Below, one piece after another: positions 53,201 to 64,000 of a stretch of DNA of 64,000 nt. How positions within the stretch are numbered: the first letter of the stretch is position 1; the number at the start of each line of letters is the position of its first letter. The DNA comes from Centroberyx gerrardi (lineage: Eukaryota; Chordata; Actinopteri; Beryciformes; Berycidae): NCBI RefSeq assembly GCF_048128805.1, contig NC_136020.1, positions 5,054,501-5,118,500 on the forward strand, given 5' to 3'. The translations under genes were made by a program, and so were the position numbers. Below the pieces are notes generated by a model that made no database searches, was not told the origin of the DNA, and was given only the letters and a program-made list of their open reading frames with translations.

Positions 53201-56200
53201 CCAAAGATTTACAGTATCTGCAAACCGTTATATAGGTCTGACCCCGGTATAATAGTCACTTCTATCTTCTTCTTCAGCTCAATTGCTCCGCTGAAGTACT
53301 GCTGCGACTACCGGCCCTACTTCACCATCCACGACAGTGAGTTCAGGGAGTACACCACCAGGACGCAGGCACCGTGAGTAGGATCTGCTCACCGCACAGT
53401 GAGGGCGGAACATATTTGCTCATGTCTTAGCGGCGTTCTCTAAGCTCACCCCTGTGACTCCTTGCAGGCCCAGCGTGATCCTGGGTGTCACCAATCCCTT
53501 CTTCGTCAAGACCTTCCAGTGCTGGCCCCACATCGTGCGCCTCGGAGAACTCAAGATGTCTGGTAAAGATGAGTCTTAAAAAACAACACTTACATGCAAT
53601 GGTATTACAGATATGCAGTATTTTCACCGATATACTTAAGGGTTCGACCAATATGAGTTTTGAAGGCCACTACTCATTGAAACTGCTGATATCTGATATT
53701 TTGTGCCGATATTCAGTATCTTTAAATTTAGTGTTTCCCCCAGAATTGTATTCATGTCAGGGTGGAAAAGCCTCTGAAACAGCATTTAGACCACGGGACA
53801 CTAAAACCCACCCACAATGATGCTGATGATAATCATAATAAAATTCTATTCATGCATACTTGTTTGGAATACAATCAAATCCATTGCATTAGAATCAGTT
53901 CAGGTTAAGGTCTTCCCATAGACAACCAGTGTAGTATTGATCAATTCTACAATAAATATGTAATCAAACAAACTGCATCACATCCATCATATCAGAGGTG
54001 GATGATACTGACCGGCCGATACTTGACTTTTAATAAAAGGCCAATATCGGCCCCATATATCAGTCTAATCATAGTATACATGTGCCTCCTTTCAGGTGAC
54101 TTGCCTAAACAGGTAAAGGTGAAGAAACTGGCCAAACTGAAAACACTGGACACTAAACCAGGTGAAATAGGATGCCAAATTGATTGTTTTGTTTTGACAA
54201 AATAATTTTTCAGTATGTTAAATCCTGTTTTTTTTTACTCTCCCAAGGCATCTACACAGCTTATAAGACATTTCTCCACAAAGACAAGGTCCTCATCAAG
54301 AGGCTCCTAAAGGTATGTCATCAGCAACACTGCCTGGTACTAAAGGTTTACCCATGCACAGTCGGTCCATGTCTCATTCTATGGAGATTTTTTCCTATCT
54401 TTATTCAAGAGCGTGGTCTTTCAATTTGAGAGCATGACTTATTGATTTCATGTTCAGATTTTGTAATGTTTTCCCTCAAACCTTGCCCTCGCACTCAAAT
54501 ATGTCCTGCTTGCACTTAGATTTGCTCTGCTTCTGCTCAAACTGTATGCTTGCACTCAGATAATGTTGCTTGCACACAGATTTCCTGCGCTCCAGCTTCA
54601 GCCCTTCTCCTCGCACTCAGGCTGCTTCTGTGCGCTCGTGAAACGTCTGCTCTCGGATTTCTGCTCTGCTCTCGGATTTCTGCTCTGCTCTCTGATTTTT
54701 TTGTGCAACAACCCTGTCAAAATTCCCCAACCAATAGAATGCCAGGTGTAGTGTTGACCAATGAAATGATCCCTGCCTCGTTGCGGGCGCGTTCGCTTTA
54801 CTTCTTAGAGCGTCCCGTACGGGCGGTTACTGTTTAACCGGGTTCATCCACTCCCGCCCTCCGGGGCTTTATTAAATACGACTTTTGGAATAAAAGGACA
54901 GTTAATGTATATACCAGCACCTGTACTTTTTCTTTTACTATAATAGCTACATAAAATAGTAGCCGTATAGCACACCGGCCTCCCGTCGGTGTGCTAGAGG
55001 AGAAAACAACGTCACCTTCATGACTCAGGAGCGGGAGTCTTGCGGATCACTGGCCAATATGGACCGCCAAAGTCAGGGACCTCAAGTTTTTTATTTTAAT
55101 GGTGCTATTACTTCCTTCAAATTGAATTGGTTAAGTCATATTTGCGGCACAAGAATACATCCATGATAATATGCTTGGCTTTCAAGTGTTGTACGTTATG
55201 GGAACATTGTTGCTAGGCAACTAACAACAAAATGGACAATGCCGTGTTTCTTTTTTTCCTGTATTTAAAGGCCCTGACACACCAGGCCGACGGTCGGCCG
55301 TCGGGCAATGTCGGGCCGTCGGTAAGCGTCGGTGTCCCTAGTTTTTGCGGTGTGTCCCGCACCGTCGGCACTAGTCGGACCCTGTCGGCGTCTTTTCGGC
55401 CGATTGAGCATGTTGAATCGGCGTCGGAGCCGTCGGTGAGAGATCACTCTGATTGGTAGTTCGTGTTTTGCCTCTGGATGATTGGACTGATAAATTCCTT
55501 CAACATGTGGAACTGAACAGGAAAGAGCCGAGCGAAATTTTTAAAATCGGAGGTTTCATTTATCTCCAGCTCTCGAGACAGGTTCGGGAAAGCCCCTTGA
55601 GCCTGTCGTTGGAGTAACGTTATTCATGATTTCACCCATTTAGTGCGGTTTCTCCTTATTTTTCGCCTCTGCCTCTTCCTTTCTTCTTCCACAACCAAAA
55701 GACCAAGGGCTGACAACGCCAGTGCCATTTGCAACTTCTTATCAGACATAAGGTATGGAGAGTTATTTCCCCTCACGCAGGCGCAGAACGTACGTGCTAG
55801 TTGGCCATCGGGTGTAGTCTTTGCGGTGTGTTCAAGTGCAACTTTTTGGACCAGACGCAGGCGACGTGAGGCGACGCAACAGTCGGCCTTCGTCGCCGCT
55901 GGTTCTTTGAAGTCGGTTTGGTGTGTCAGGGCCTTTAGTGTTTAGGAATGGGGAAAGTACCAACAGCAAAAGTAACCAGTGTGTCAAAGTCTGCTCTATC
56001 AGAAAGGTTTCACATATTGGAAATACGGTAAACACGTCCCCACTTGCAGGTATCATATTCATATCTGTAACATATCTACAATTAAATCAGTTACATTGCA
56101 GACATTAAGCACTAGCTTTCCAGTTGAACAACGAGGGGTCTGTTACTGTTAAAGCTGAGGAAATCCTTAAATTAAATTGTGGGGATGTGTTTACCGTATT

Positions 56201-58862
56201 TCCAATATGTGAAACCTTTCTGATAGAGCAGACTTTGACACAGCAACGGTAAACATCATTTGAAGAGAAGGATATATACACAACACACCAATTGCGTTTT
56301 TAAAATGTAGTAACTCATTGAATTTACTTTTGTTTTCTACTGTCTTAATGTGTTAGCTGGTTACTTTTGCTGTTGGTACTTTTCCCATTCCTAAACACTA
56401 AAATACAGAAAAAAAGAAATATGGCGGCGTCCATTTTGTTGTTAGTTGCCTAGCAACAATGTTCCCATAATGTACAACACTTGAAAGCCAAGCATATTAT
56501 CATGGATGCATTCTTGTGCCGCAAATATGACTTAACCAATTCAATTTGAAGGAAGTAATAGCACCATTAAAATAAAAAACTTGAGGTCCCTGACTTATCC
56601 ATATTGGCCAGTGATCCGCAAGACTCCCGCTCCTGAGTCATGAAGGTGACGTCGTTTTCTCCTCTAGCACACCGACGGGAGGCCGGTGTGCTATACGGCT
56701 ACTATTTTATGTAGCTATTATAGTAAAAGAAAAAGTACAGGTGCTGGTATATACATTAACTGTCCTTTTATTCCAAAAGTCGTATTTAATAAAGCCCCGG
56801 AGGGCGGGAGTGGATGAACCCGGTTAAACAGTAACCGCCCGTACGTGACGCTCTAAGAAGTAAAGCGAACGCGCCCGCAACGAGGCAGGGATCATTTCAT
56901 TGGTCAACACTACACCTGGCATTCTATTGGTTGGGGAATTTTGACAGGGTTGTTGCACAAAAAAATCAGAGAGCAGAGCAGAAATCCGAGAGCAGACGTT
57001 TCACGAGCGCACAGAAGCAGCCTGAGTGCGAGGAGAAGGGCTGAAGCTGGAGCGCAGGAAATCTGTGTGCAAGCAACATTATCTGAGTGCAAGCATACAA
57101 TTTGAGCAGAAGCAGAGCAAATCTAAGTGCAAGCAGGACATATTTGAGTGCGAGGGCAAGGTTTGAGGGAAAACATTACAAAATCTGAACGTGAAATCAA
57201 TAAGTCATGCTCTCAAATTGAAAGACCACGCTCTTGAATAAAGATAGGAAAAAAACTCCATATCATTCTCCCTGGCTGCAGGGCATCCAGAGGAAGAGGC
57301 CGTCGGAGGTGCAGACCGCCATCTTGAGGCGACACCTGTTAGAGCTCACGCAGAGCTTTATCATCCCGCTGGTGAGACCTCTCATCTCTCATCCCTGCCT
57401 GGTCTCATGAAATTTGGTGAAATCTTGAAATGTTTAGAAATGCAAATAACATGCTCTGTGCAGAAAAAGTGAGAGACTATTAGAAACAGGTAGTAGTTTG
57501 TAGGGATGGGACGATATGCTTATATCACAGTATGATTTGATACGCAATGTGGGGTTCATGATTCAATAAAGCCACGTTACGATGTAATAAGTAAAATTCA
57601 CTGACGATAAAGTATGACTGTTCAGAATTATGATTACTTCTGAGCCACAGATATTTCTAGCAGTGGCATTGGCTTGCTAGAATGTAAACAATTTAAAAAT
57701 GTCATTACGTGGTCTCACCTTTCATCTCTCTCTTTTTGTCAGGAGAGATACCTGGCGAGCCTGATGCCCCTCCAGAGATCTGTGACACCGTGGAAGGTTG
57801 GTAACACGAGGCCAAGCAGCGGTTAATTCAGTGTGCAGATCGTGTGTTTGCAGATAAAAAACAGATGGTGGTAGGGCGGACAAACCAGTTTGTGTGTGTT
57901 TGTCTTCCAGACTCCTCCTCAGATCCGTCCCTTCAGTCAGGAGGAGTTCATTGGGACTCTGGATCACGCCGGTCCTCAGCTCACCTCAGTGCTCAAAGGG
58001 GATTGGATGGGGCTGTACAGGTGAGCCCCCCCCCCCCCCCGCCCCCAGCTGTCTCATTCCAGGGTATCCATGCGTCTGAAAAAGTCTTAAGTTATATCAT
58101 CTAAATTTATGGCCTATTGCTTTATGGCACAAAACAGGAAGAGGGCGCTGTTCTTCCAGTGCAAACGGAGCTAAAGCTTTCAGAGTTTCTCACAATGGCA
58201 GATGGAAAAATCACTTTTAACATGTTTATCCTCTTCAGTAAAGCCAAAGAGAAAACCTTAATTTTGATAAACACCAACACAAACAATACCACTGCCGTGA
58301 GACAGAGGTTACCAATGTTTTGCGCCTCCTCCTCTGGCTTCACAGGAGATTCTTCAGGTCCCCCAACTTTGACGGCTGGTATCGTCTACGGCACAAAGAA
58401 ATGACCCAGAAACTTGAATGCCTTCATCTGGAGGTTGTCTGCGATGCCGTAAGTTTATTCCAGTCGTACTAGTTACAACACAATTGCACTGGTGTCCGTA
58501 TCACTCTCTGGCTCTGGTTCCAGTAATGCTATCTTTACCAGGATCTGCTGGGCTGGACCAAAGACAAGTCTGAGGTGGAAATTGTTGACCTGATTCTGAA
58601 ACTGAGAGAAAAGCTAGTGAGTGAACTGACGAGTCTTTTAAACAAATATTGATTTTTTTTCCTTGCACAAACTGTGAACATTGAAGGACTGGAAGTGTAA
58701 GTTTGACTGATTTGCTAAATGTTTTCCATGCGTCTCTAGATGAAGGCTCGCAGGCAGCAGCTCCCAGTGAAGGAAGGGGTTCTGGACAAGCTGGACGGAT
58801 ATATTCAGACCATCATCAGCTCTCTACCAGAGGACCTGCAGACTGTACTGCACAGACACTGA
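50266..58862 (+). CDS. dennd6b: DENN domain-containing protein 6B
   Basis: Cytosolic DENN-domain protein; DENND6 proteins are guanine-exchange factors for Rab14 in endosomal recycling. Exons: 50266-50418, 51233-51271, 51388-51430, 51537-51646, 52079-52159, 52306-52411, 52563-52642, 52726-52788, 52875-52930, 53038-53160, 53278-53373, 53468-53562, 54096-54161, 54248-54312, 57282-57371, 57743-57796, 57911-58020, 58346-58448, 58542-58616, 58740-58862. Sum 1731 nt, 576 aa (human DENND6B about 585). Characteristic segments: [119 protein letters not shown]. The [12 protein letters not shown] insert fits 6B rather than 6A. Intron 14 is almost wholly an inverted-repeat element. Confidence 0.95.
50600..51005. 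mobile_element. Foldback element, family B, copy 3 (dennd6b intron 1)
   Basis: ACCAAACTCCATTCAAAAAG on the left pairs with a right end TGAAATGAGTTTGGTG. The interior GTAAATTCGGCATGTAT and GAATTGAAGAGTGGATCCTA segments match copy 1. Confidence 0.75.
51772..51970 (-). mobile_element. Family A element, copy 8 (short form)
   Basis: Both ends intact (TTAGGGTTAGATGAAC and ATCAGTCTAACCCTAG) around a shortened core. In a dennd6b intron. Confidence 0.75.
53638..54072 (+). mobile_element. Family A element, copy 9 (longest)
   Basis: Starts AAGGGTTCGACCAATATGAG and ends near CAGTCTAATCATAG. It has the longest middle section seen in the window. In a dennd6b intron. Confidence 0.75.
54380..57262. mobile_element. 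2.9 kb foldback element with arms of about 1 kb
   Basis: Left arm 54380-56043 (with a nested insert at 55268-55935) is the near-perfect inverse of right arm 57262-56179, apart from about 115 bp unique to the right arm at 56238-56354. The loop is about 135 bp. Ends read TATGGAG ... CTCCATA, flanked by direct TCATTC repeats (54374-54379 and 57263-57268). The arms have subterminal words such as CTTGCACTCAGAT and CTCTGCTCTCGGATTTCTG. No transposase frame. It fills dennd6b intron 14 and has no obvious known name. Confidence 0.85.
55268..55935. mobile_element. Nested MITE inside the left arm of the foldback element
   Basis: Termini AAGGCCCTGACACACCA and its exact inverse TGGTGTGTCAGGGCCTT, with GTCGG/CCGAC-rich subterminal sequence. 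TA flanks both sides. The right arm of the host element has the uninterrupted site (around 56398-56404), so this is an insertion. The look is Harbinger- or mariner-type, non-autonomous. Confidence 0.8.
57503..57690. mobile_element. MITE relic with GGGATGGGACGATATG end, copy 2 (partial)
   Basis: Follows copy 1 for about 190 bp, including GTATGACTGTTCAGAATTAT, then stops. In dennd6b intron 15. Confidence 0.65.
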
Positions 58863-59676
58863 CAGGCGCACACACTATTTTTATCAAGACTTTTGAAAAA
58901 ATCCCTCAAACTGTTGCCATAACCACAAACCTCTACCTGCCACAAGTAGGATATTTAAGTCTAGAAGCTTAGATAAGGCCAGTATGTTTTAGAAATATTT
59001 CACAGTAGACGCTTTCAGGGTAGTTCAAATCTACATCATGATGCCTTCACTAACATTACTGAGAAAAAAAGAGTTGATTTTGAAGATATTGAAGCGTTAC
59101 CTGTTTGTCAAGGATAATGTTGCAGCTATGTTACGTTTGTTTTTATAAAGCACTGGTTTTAATTTGGCTGCTCCAGATCTGTGTGGTGTTAGAAACACAT
59201 TACACGTCCTGGACAGTGATATTTGTCAGAATCATTGTGGGTGAACTGGCATTAGCAAACCTCTTGCCACACTTTCACGATATTCAGCGCTGCTCATTTC
59301 CACCATGTGCTTTTATGCAGTGTGATATTCTAGTGTACAAACCCAGGACTGAAGCAGTATTTTTGTACAGTGTTGTAACACTACTGATCAACAGGCTGAA
59401 ACCACACTACTGATTCACCCCAATGACTCTTATTACTTCAAGCTAGTGAATGTAAAATGGACACACTTGATCTTGCATATTGCACTCCCTTTGAGTGTCT
59501 CCTACTGTAATCTAATGTATGATTTATTTGCCTTTCTGTTCCTTGTTTTCTCCCAAATTGTTATGTGTAAATATTTTGTTCAAGAGCCATTGCATTGGCA
59601 AGTAAAATCAATATCTGAGAAATGTTAAGAGTGCTACTTGTTTGTCTAACATCTCATCTGGTCCAATACAGAGATC

Positions 59677-59682
59677 ATTAAA
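59677..59682 (+). terminator. poly(A) signal ATTAAA for dennd6b (candidate)
   Basis: About 0.8 kb after the stop; the next hexamer on the opposite strand belongs to gcc1. Confidence 0.45.
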
Positions 59683-59782
59683 CATAACAAAAGATCCTTA
59701 CTACATGAATCCTTTCATAAAGTCAACATGAAGACTGCTCTATAAAATAGGCCAACTGAGCAAATGAACGAGGAAAAATAGT

Positions 59783-59788
59783 TTTATT
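59783..59788 (-). terminator. poly(A) signal AATAAA for gcc1
   Basis: TTTATT on the + strand, 579 nt beyond the gcc1 stop. It lies only about 100 bp from the dennd6b signal, so the two genes end almost back to back. Confidence 0.55.
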
Positions 59789-60366
59789 TCAACAAGGGAA
59801 TCAAAAATATACATATCAATGATATGGAGTACTGCATTAACAAAAGTTATCTTCCAAACTATTGTTTGAGAAATTACCCACAGTGAAAGTCCTTGATATA
59901 TACACAATACATACAAGGAAGCAAGCTTTGAAGCTACATATGCACGTGACATAAGCTAATCTTTATCATTGAAATTTTTTCACACAGGGCAATGATTTAA
60001 ATATATCAGTAATTGCAGAAGTTTATGTGCATGGTGTGAGGTATTTTTCCTCATCTATGGAATGAAAATTCAGATAATAACAAGGAAATTGAAAACCGCA
60101 ATTTCCCTCATACAAACTGCTGTTAAATGGTACCACTTTGAAAAGTAAACACTGGTGCCATGAACTGAGATTCAAAGTAAGTTGGGAAGCGCAAGTCTGA
60201 AAAACATTAGCATCAATAATTCAATTTGATGCTGGAGTAGCCTAAGCACCACACCTAAATAAATACACTTCATTGAGGCAAACACACTTGTTAACCGTTT
60301 GAGTAGTGATAAGAGGTCTCTTTTCTTGATAAAGAAAAGGACCCAGACTTTTTTCTCCTCTCAGTA

Positions 60367-63006
60367 TTATCTCTTCCCTGCCTGCCACCACGTCTGTGCC
60401 TGCAGCTTAAACACAGCCTGCTTCTCCTGGGGGCTGAAGTGTAAGATGGTCAGTATGGCGGTGAGAGTCTGCTGCCGCCCACTGCTGTCCTGCAGGGTGA
60501 GGAACTTGTAGATGACATTTTTGAGGTACTCCAGGTTGGCCCCCTCCCTGCCATGGTCTCGCAGCAATTTGTCCAGCTGGACTCGCAGCTCGGCCACCTC
60601 TTCATCGTGCCGCTCGCCGTTGCCGATGAGCTTCCCCTGCAGCTGGTGCACGTCCTCCTCCAGGCGGTGCTTCTGCCTGCGGAGAGAGCCAATCTCCACC
60701 TCCTTCCTCGCCAGCTGCTCGGCGTACAGCAGCAGGGTGGGCTCGTTGGGCCCCGCCAGCCGCAGGGCCTGGGCAATGATGTCGCTCTCGTCCTGGGCGG
60801 GGTCTTCCGCGTTGGCCTCGTCGCTGTTGCTGCTGCCCCCGTCGGCCATAGCTCGGGAGTCGGCCGCCCTGTCTCCTTCGTCGCTGCTGCTGTGCCCCCG
60901 GTGGCCCGACAGGCCGTAGCCCAGAGCGGTGGAGCGCAGCTTCTCCAGCTCTTGGTCCTTCTCGGCCAGCAGTGCCATGGTCCGGTCCCTCTGCTTGTGC
61001 AGCTCCCCTTCCAGCTTGAGCAGGCTCTCTCTGTGCTGGCCCTCGGCTCGCTCCAGATCCTGTTTGTGGCTCTGCTGCAGCGCTGCCAGACGCTGCTGAC
61101 GCTCCTCCAGTTCGCGCCTGTGCTTGGCCTCGGCCTCATCGCTGTGGATACGCAGGTTGATGTACTTTTCCTTCAGCTCGGCCAGCTGGTCGCGGGCCTC
61201 CTCCAGCTCCTTGGCCTGGCAGCCATCCTTAGTGTTCTTATTCTTAAGCACCACTTGTGCCCGCACTTTGTAGCGCTCAAACTCCTCCTTTAGCTGCCGC
61301 AGCTCCTGCTGGTAGTAGAGCGCTGAGGCTTTCTCCCCATCGATGGACTCCGTGCTTCCTGTTCTGGTGCCCTGCTCACCCTCCATCTCAGCTAGCTTCT
61401 CGATCTCCAGTATCCGCTCGGGGTTCCTCTGAGTGGCCAGCAGTAGTAGCTTTTTGACCTTCTCCAGCTTTTCTTTCAGCACGTTGACATCCAGGTTGGC
61501 CTCGTCCATGCTGAGGTCAGAGGAGACCCTGGTGGAGGCGGCGATGGCCAAGGTCTTGTTTTCTGTGTCCAGCTGCAGGATGCGCTCCCTCAGCCTGTGT
61601 GCAGTCTGCTGGTCCCTCTGCCTGGCTTTCTCACAGGCCCCCAGCAGCTCTGACAGCTCAGACACTCGTTCCTCCAAGCTAGCCACTCTGCTTTCCTCCG
61701 CCTGGTTTTGTTCACGTGCGCGCTCCTCTGCCTGAGACGCCTGCCAAACGACAAACACAGTGGAGTCAGGACATACACAGTCAATTAACAATAGCACCTT
61801 CTGTATGTTCTCTTAAGTCAGGGCTAAAACACTGACATCAGATACAACTGATTGTCCATTTTTTGAGATGAGTGTTATTCTATGTGTCCGTACCTTTCTG
61901 ATCTCATGCTGTAACTGCTGCTGATAGTGATTCTTGAGCTCTGCCAGCTCCTGCTGCAGCTCCTCCACCCTCGGGTCCGGTTTGCTCTTCTCTGCCTCCA
62001 CTGCCTGTAGTCTACGTCTCATCTCCTCTCGTTCCTCCGTCACCTCCTTCAGCCGCGCCTCGTGCTCCATCCCCCGGTCTACTGCCTGCAAGGTTTCCAG
62101 CAGAGCCGCCCTTGAATCTTCTAACCTGAGCTCGGCGTCCTGCCTTAGATCTCTCTCCTCCTGGAGGAGCTTCTGGAGCTCACGTAGCATGATGGCGTGG
62201 TCGCCCTGCTCTTGCTCTCTCTCGTGCTGCTGGGTGATGACCCGGGCCTTGCTCTCTGCCAGCTGGTCCTGCAGGAACTGCAGCTCCGCCTCATGCTGCC
62301 TTCTGCCTTCCTCCAGCCTCCCCTGCAGCTCCTCCAGCTCCTGCTTCATGATCCTTTTGTCAGCCTGGAAGCTGGCCTCCATCCTGGACTTTTCCTGAGT
62401 GACCGTGGCCAGGGAGCTGGTGAGGGTGGTCAGCTGGGTCTTCAGCTGGATGACTCTCCTGTCCACCTCTGCAGTGTTTGTGCCGGACGGAGGAGTTGGC
62501 TGCTGCTGGTCTGGTCCTCCACTACTGCTGGAGCTGATGCCGCTCTCTGATCCACTAGCCTCTGGATCAGACCTGTGGGCCAGTGAGGGCGCCCCAGGAC
62601 CAGACGCTTCTCCAGGCGTCCCACCATGCTCCTCCTCAGCCTGCTCACCTCTGTTGGTCTCGCTGGTTATGCTGGTGGCCGTGTCTGCAGAGGCGGCCGT
62701 GTCGAGACTGTCCTCGCTGTGCAGGGAGCAGTGGTCGTCTGGGAGGTCAGAGGTAACGGAGGCGGCACCGGCCTCGCAGAGGGAGCCGTCATCGCTGCGC
62801 TGGCTGAGATCGACCTCCTGAGACACAGTTAGCACCTTCAGACTGGCCTCCAGAGCCTCCTTCTCCTTCAGCAGGCTCTTATATGCCCTGACCACATCCT
62901 TGAAACGGGTTTGGTACTGGATCAGTTGCTTCTTCTGAGATTCAATAGTGTCCACAAGCTCTTTCTTGCTGGGGCCGCCCCCAAAGCTCATCCCAAACTT
63001 CTCCAT
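60367..63006 (-). CDS. gcc1: GRIP and coiled-coil domain-containing protein 1 (golgin)
   Basis: Peripheral trans-Golgi golgin. Two coding exons, 63006-61894 and 61740-60367, are joined in phase 0 across a 153-bp intron (GTAC donor at 61893, AG at 61742-61741). They give 828 aa, a little longer than human GCC1 (775). The N terminus MEKFGMSFGGGPSKKELVDT and QIQLK-type heptads, TSSLATVTQEKSRMEASF, LQKLLQEERDLRQD, and ALYYQQELRQLKEEFERYK match human GCC1 closely. A Ser/Gly/Pro-rich low-complexity segment (about residues 75-185) interrupts the coiled coil. The C-terminal GRIP domain (about 765-828) keeps the NLEYLKN tyrosine needed for ARL1 binding and the RQQTLTAILTILHFSP core. The ATG is preceded by a plausible acceptor at about 63017, implying a non-coding first exon. 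Confidence 0.96.
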
Positions 63007-63723
63007 GACTTGGCTGGAGTTATAGCCAAAAGAAAGTTTTGCTCAGCTTGGATGCATACTTATTGGCTCAATTGCAAATCCACCAAAGAAGGAAATATGA
63101 CGTGCGTACTTAACTGAAACAGCTCATGATGTAAACCTGAAGGTGAAAATAGCTGCCATTCTGGATTGGTGAAACTGGATGGATGAGTTCCTGTAACAAC
63201 ACATTCTTAGTCAGATAATTGGATAAGATGACACAAAGCAATTAGTGTAGTGTCCCACAGTATCCCATATGTTAAATGCCATATGGGATACTGAAAGACC
63301 AGACATACCCATTAAGTAATCCATTTCATGTGAGATGTTTCTCTGTTTTTGCCTCGCAGACTTACATTATTTGTGCAAATGCTCTATGAGCTCCCAAAAC
63401 AAGGGATAAGCACATTACTCCCAATGCCACCAGAGGTGTAGCATTAGTGTGTATAGTTTGGCTCATGCAGACAAGAAGCAACTAGGTATTAAGTTCGTTT
63501 GAAGATTATCATTGGCCTTAACGTTATCTACATTTTCGATGTGCTCCAAGATTATTTGGCACGTCTTGGCTGTATATAAAATATCCTATAGGCCCATTTA
63601 TATCACAGATTAAAGAGACTAGTTCTTGACAAAATGCACAAGTGGGCATGCTGTACAGTACATTAGCTAATGTTGAGGTTAGCTAGTACTTATCATGTAC
63701 GCAAATGGAGTTTAAATTCTTAC
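63007..63723 (-). other. gcc1: First intron of gcc1
   Basis: Between the predicted non-coding exon and the coding exon (intron ends at about 63018). No other feature recognised except a short inverted repeat at about 63258-63295 built on CATATGGGATACTG. Confidence 0.45.
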
Positions 63724-63950
63724 CTTTGAAACATATGTCAGCCGTACCGGTGTAAGCGGTGTGTTGAATTCAGTCAAGCAAGAAGTTCTTCCAAGTTGAT
63801 GCCGACAAGCAATATCTTTGTGTAGGTTAATAAAGTTAAAGAGAAAGCTAAAGCTGAGAATCAAATTATAGAGTTTCAAGTGGTATTTGGATGTCAGCAA
63901 ACGGCAGCCATGTTGGTCTGAAGCGGAACTGGAGGCGGGGCGACAGAGAC
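63724..63950 (-). other. gcc1: Predicted non-coding first exon and promoter area of gcc1
   Basis: Reading on the minus strand, a consensus donor (AAAG|GTAAGA) ends an exon at 63724. The matching acceptor CTATAACTCCAG lies just before the gcc1 ATG. The 5' limit is a guess. The region around 63905-63960 is GC-richer and contains a GCCATGTTGG-like stretch typical of housekeeping promoters. Confidence 0.5.
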
Positions 63951-64000
63951 TGTAGTCCGGTACAAGTCTCATGATGCATTCAGGTGCTGCCGAAAATATC

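Noticed and set aside
54550-54837. Open frame with Cys/Leu-rich repeats in the dennd6b intron, mirrored at 56910-57092
   Set aside because: It is the subterminal repeat of the foldback element read in frame; no transposase motif.
60553-61293. 246-codon open frame on the plus strand opposite gcc1 exon 2
   Set aside because: A mirror of the Leu/Glu-rich coiled coil (Leu/Val/Gln-rich antisense). The minus strand encodes a full GCC1.

Overview
The window is nuclear DNA from a vertebrate, very probably a teleost fish. Six protein genes are split into many short exons with GT-AG introns. Introns and spacers are rich in TG/CA microsatellites and in small inverted-repeat DNA transposons of fish type. 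The predicted proteins match known vertebrate families along their whole length. There is no bacterial, viral or CRISPR content. I predicted all exons by eye from splice sites, reading phase and recalled family sequences; the phases close without a frameshift in all five complete genes.

Layout: (1) 41-5372, + strand, the last exons of a KIAA1549-type gene, with its 3' UTR. (2) 10377-17510, +, svopl, a 12-helix SV2-related transporter (498 aa). (3) 21150-38789, +, a mical3 paralogue of 34 exons (1840 aa), an actin-oxidising FAD monooxygenase with CH, LIM and bMERB domains. (4) 48866-39980, -, lta4h, leukotriene A4 hydrolase (19 exons, 615 aa). (5) 50266-58862, +, dennd6b, a DENN-domain Rab exchange factor (20 exons, 576 aa). 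(6) 63006-60367, -, gcc1, a GRIP-domain golgin (two coding exons, 828 aa). mical3/lta4h and dennd6b/gcc1 are tail-to-tail pairs; lta4h and dennd6b diverge from a 1.4 kb spacer. The genes are not an operon and share no pathway, although mical3, dennd6b and gcc1 all act in membrane trafficking. Their human counterparts lie on 7q (KIAA1549, SVOPL, GCC1), 22q (MICAL3, DENND6B) and 12q (LTA4H), so the block has been rearranged relative to human.

The least explained content is mobile DNA. A 2.9 kb near-palindrome fills one dennd6b intron and carries a second element nested in one arm. A 1.17 kb element with perfect 32-bp inverted ends sits in an lta4h intron. A foldback family occurs near the 5' ends of svopl, lta4h and dennd6b. 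A small element starting TAGGGTT occurs at least nine times. A LINE 3' end is inserted in another small element. Other points of note are a Phe at position 378 of LTA4H, where the human enzyme has the tyrosine that mediates suicide inactivation, and several exons bracketed by complementary TG and CA repeats. I found no clearly new multi-gene system.
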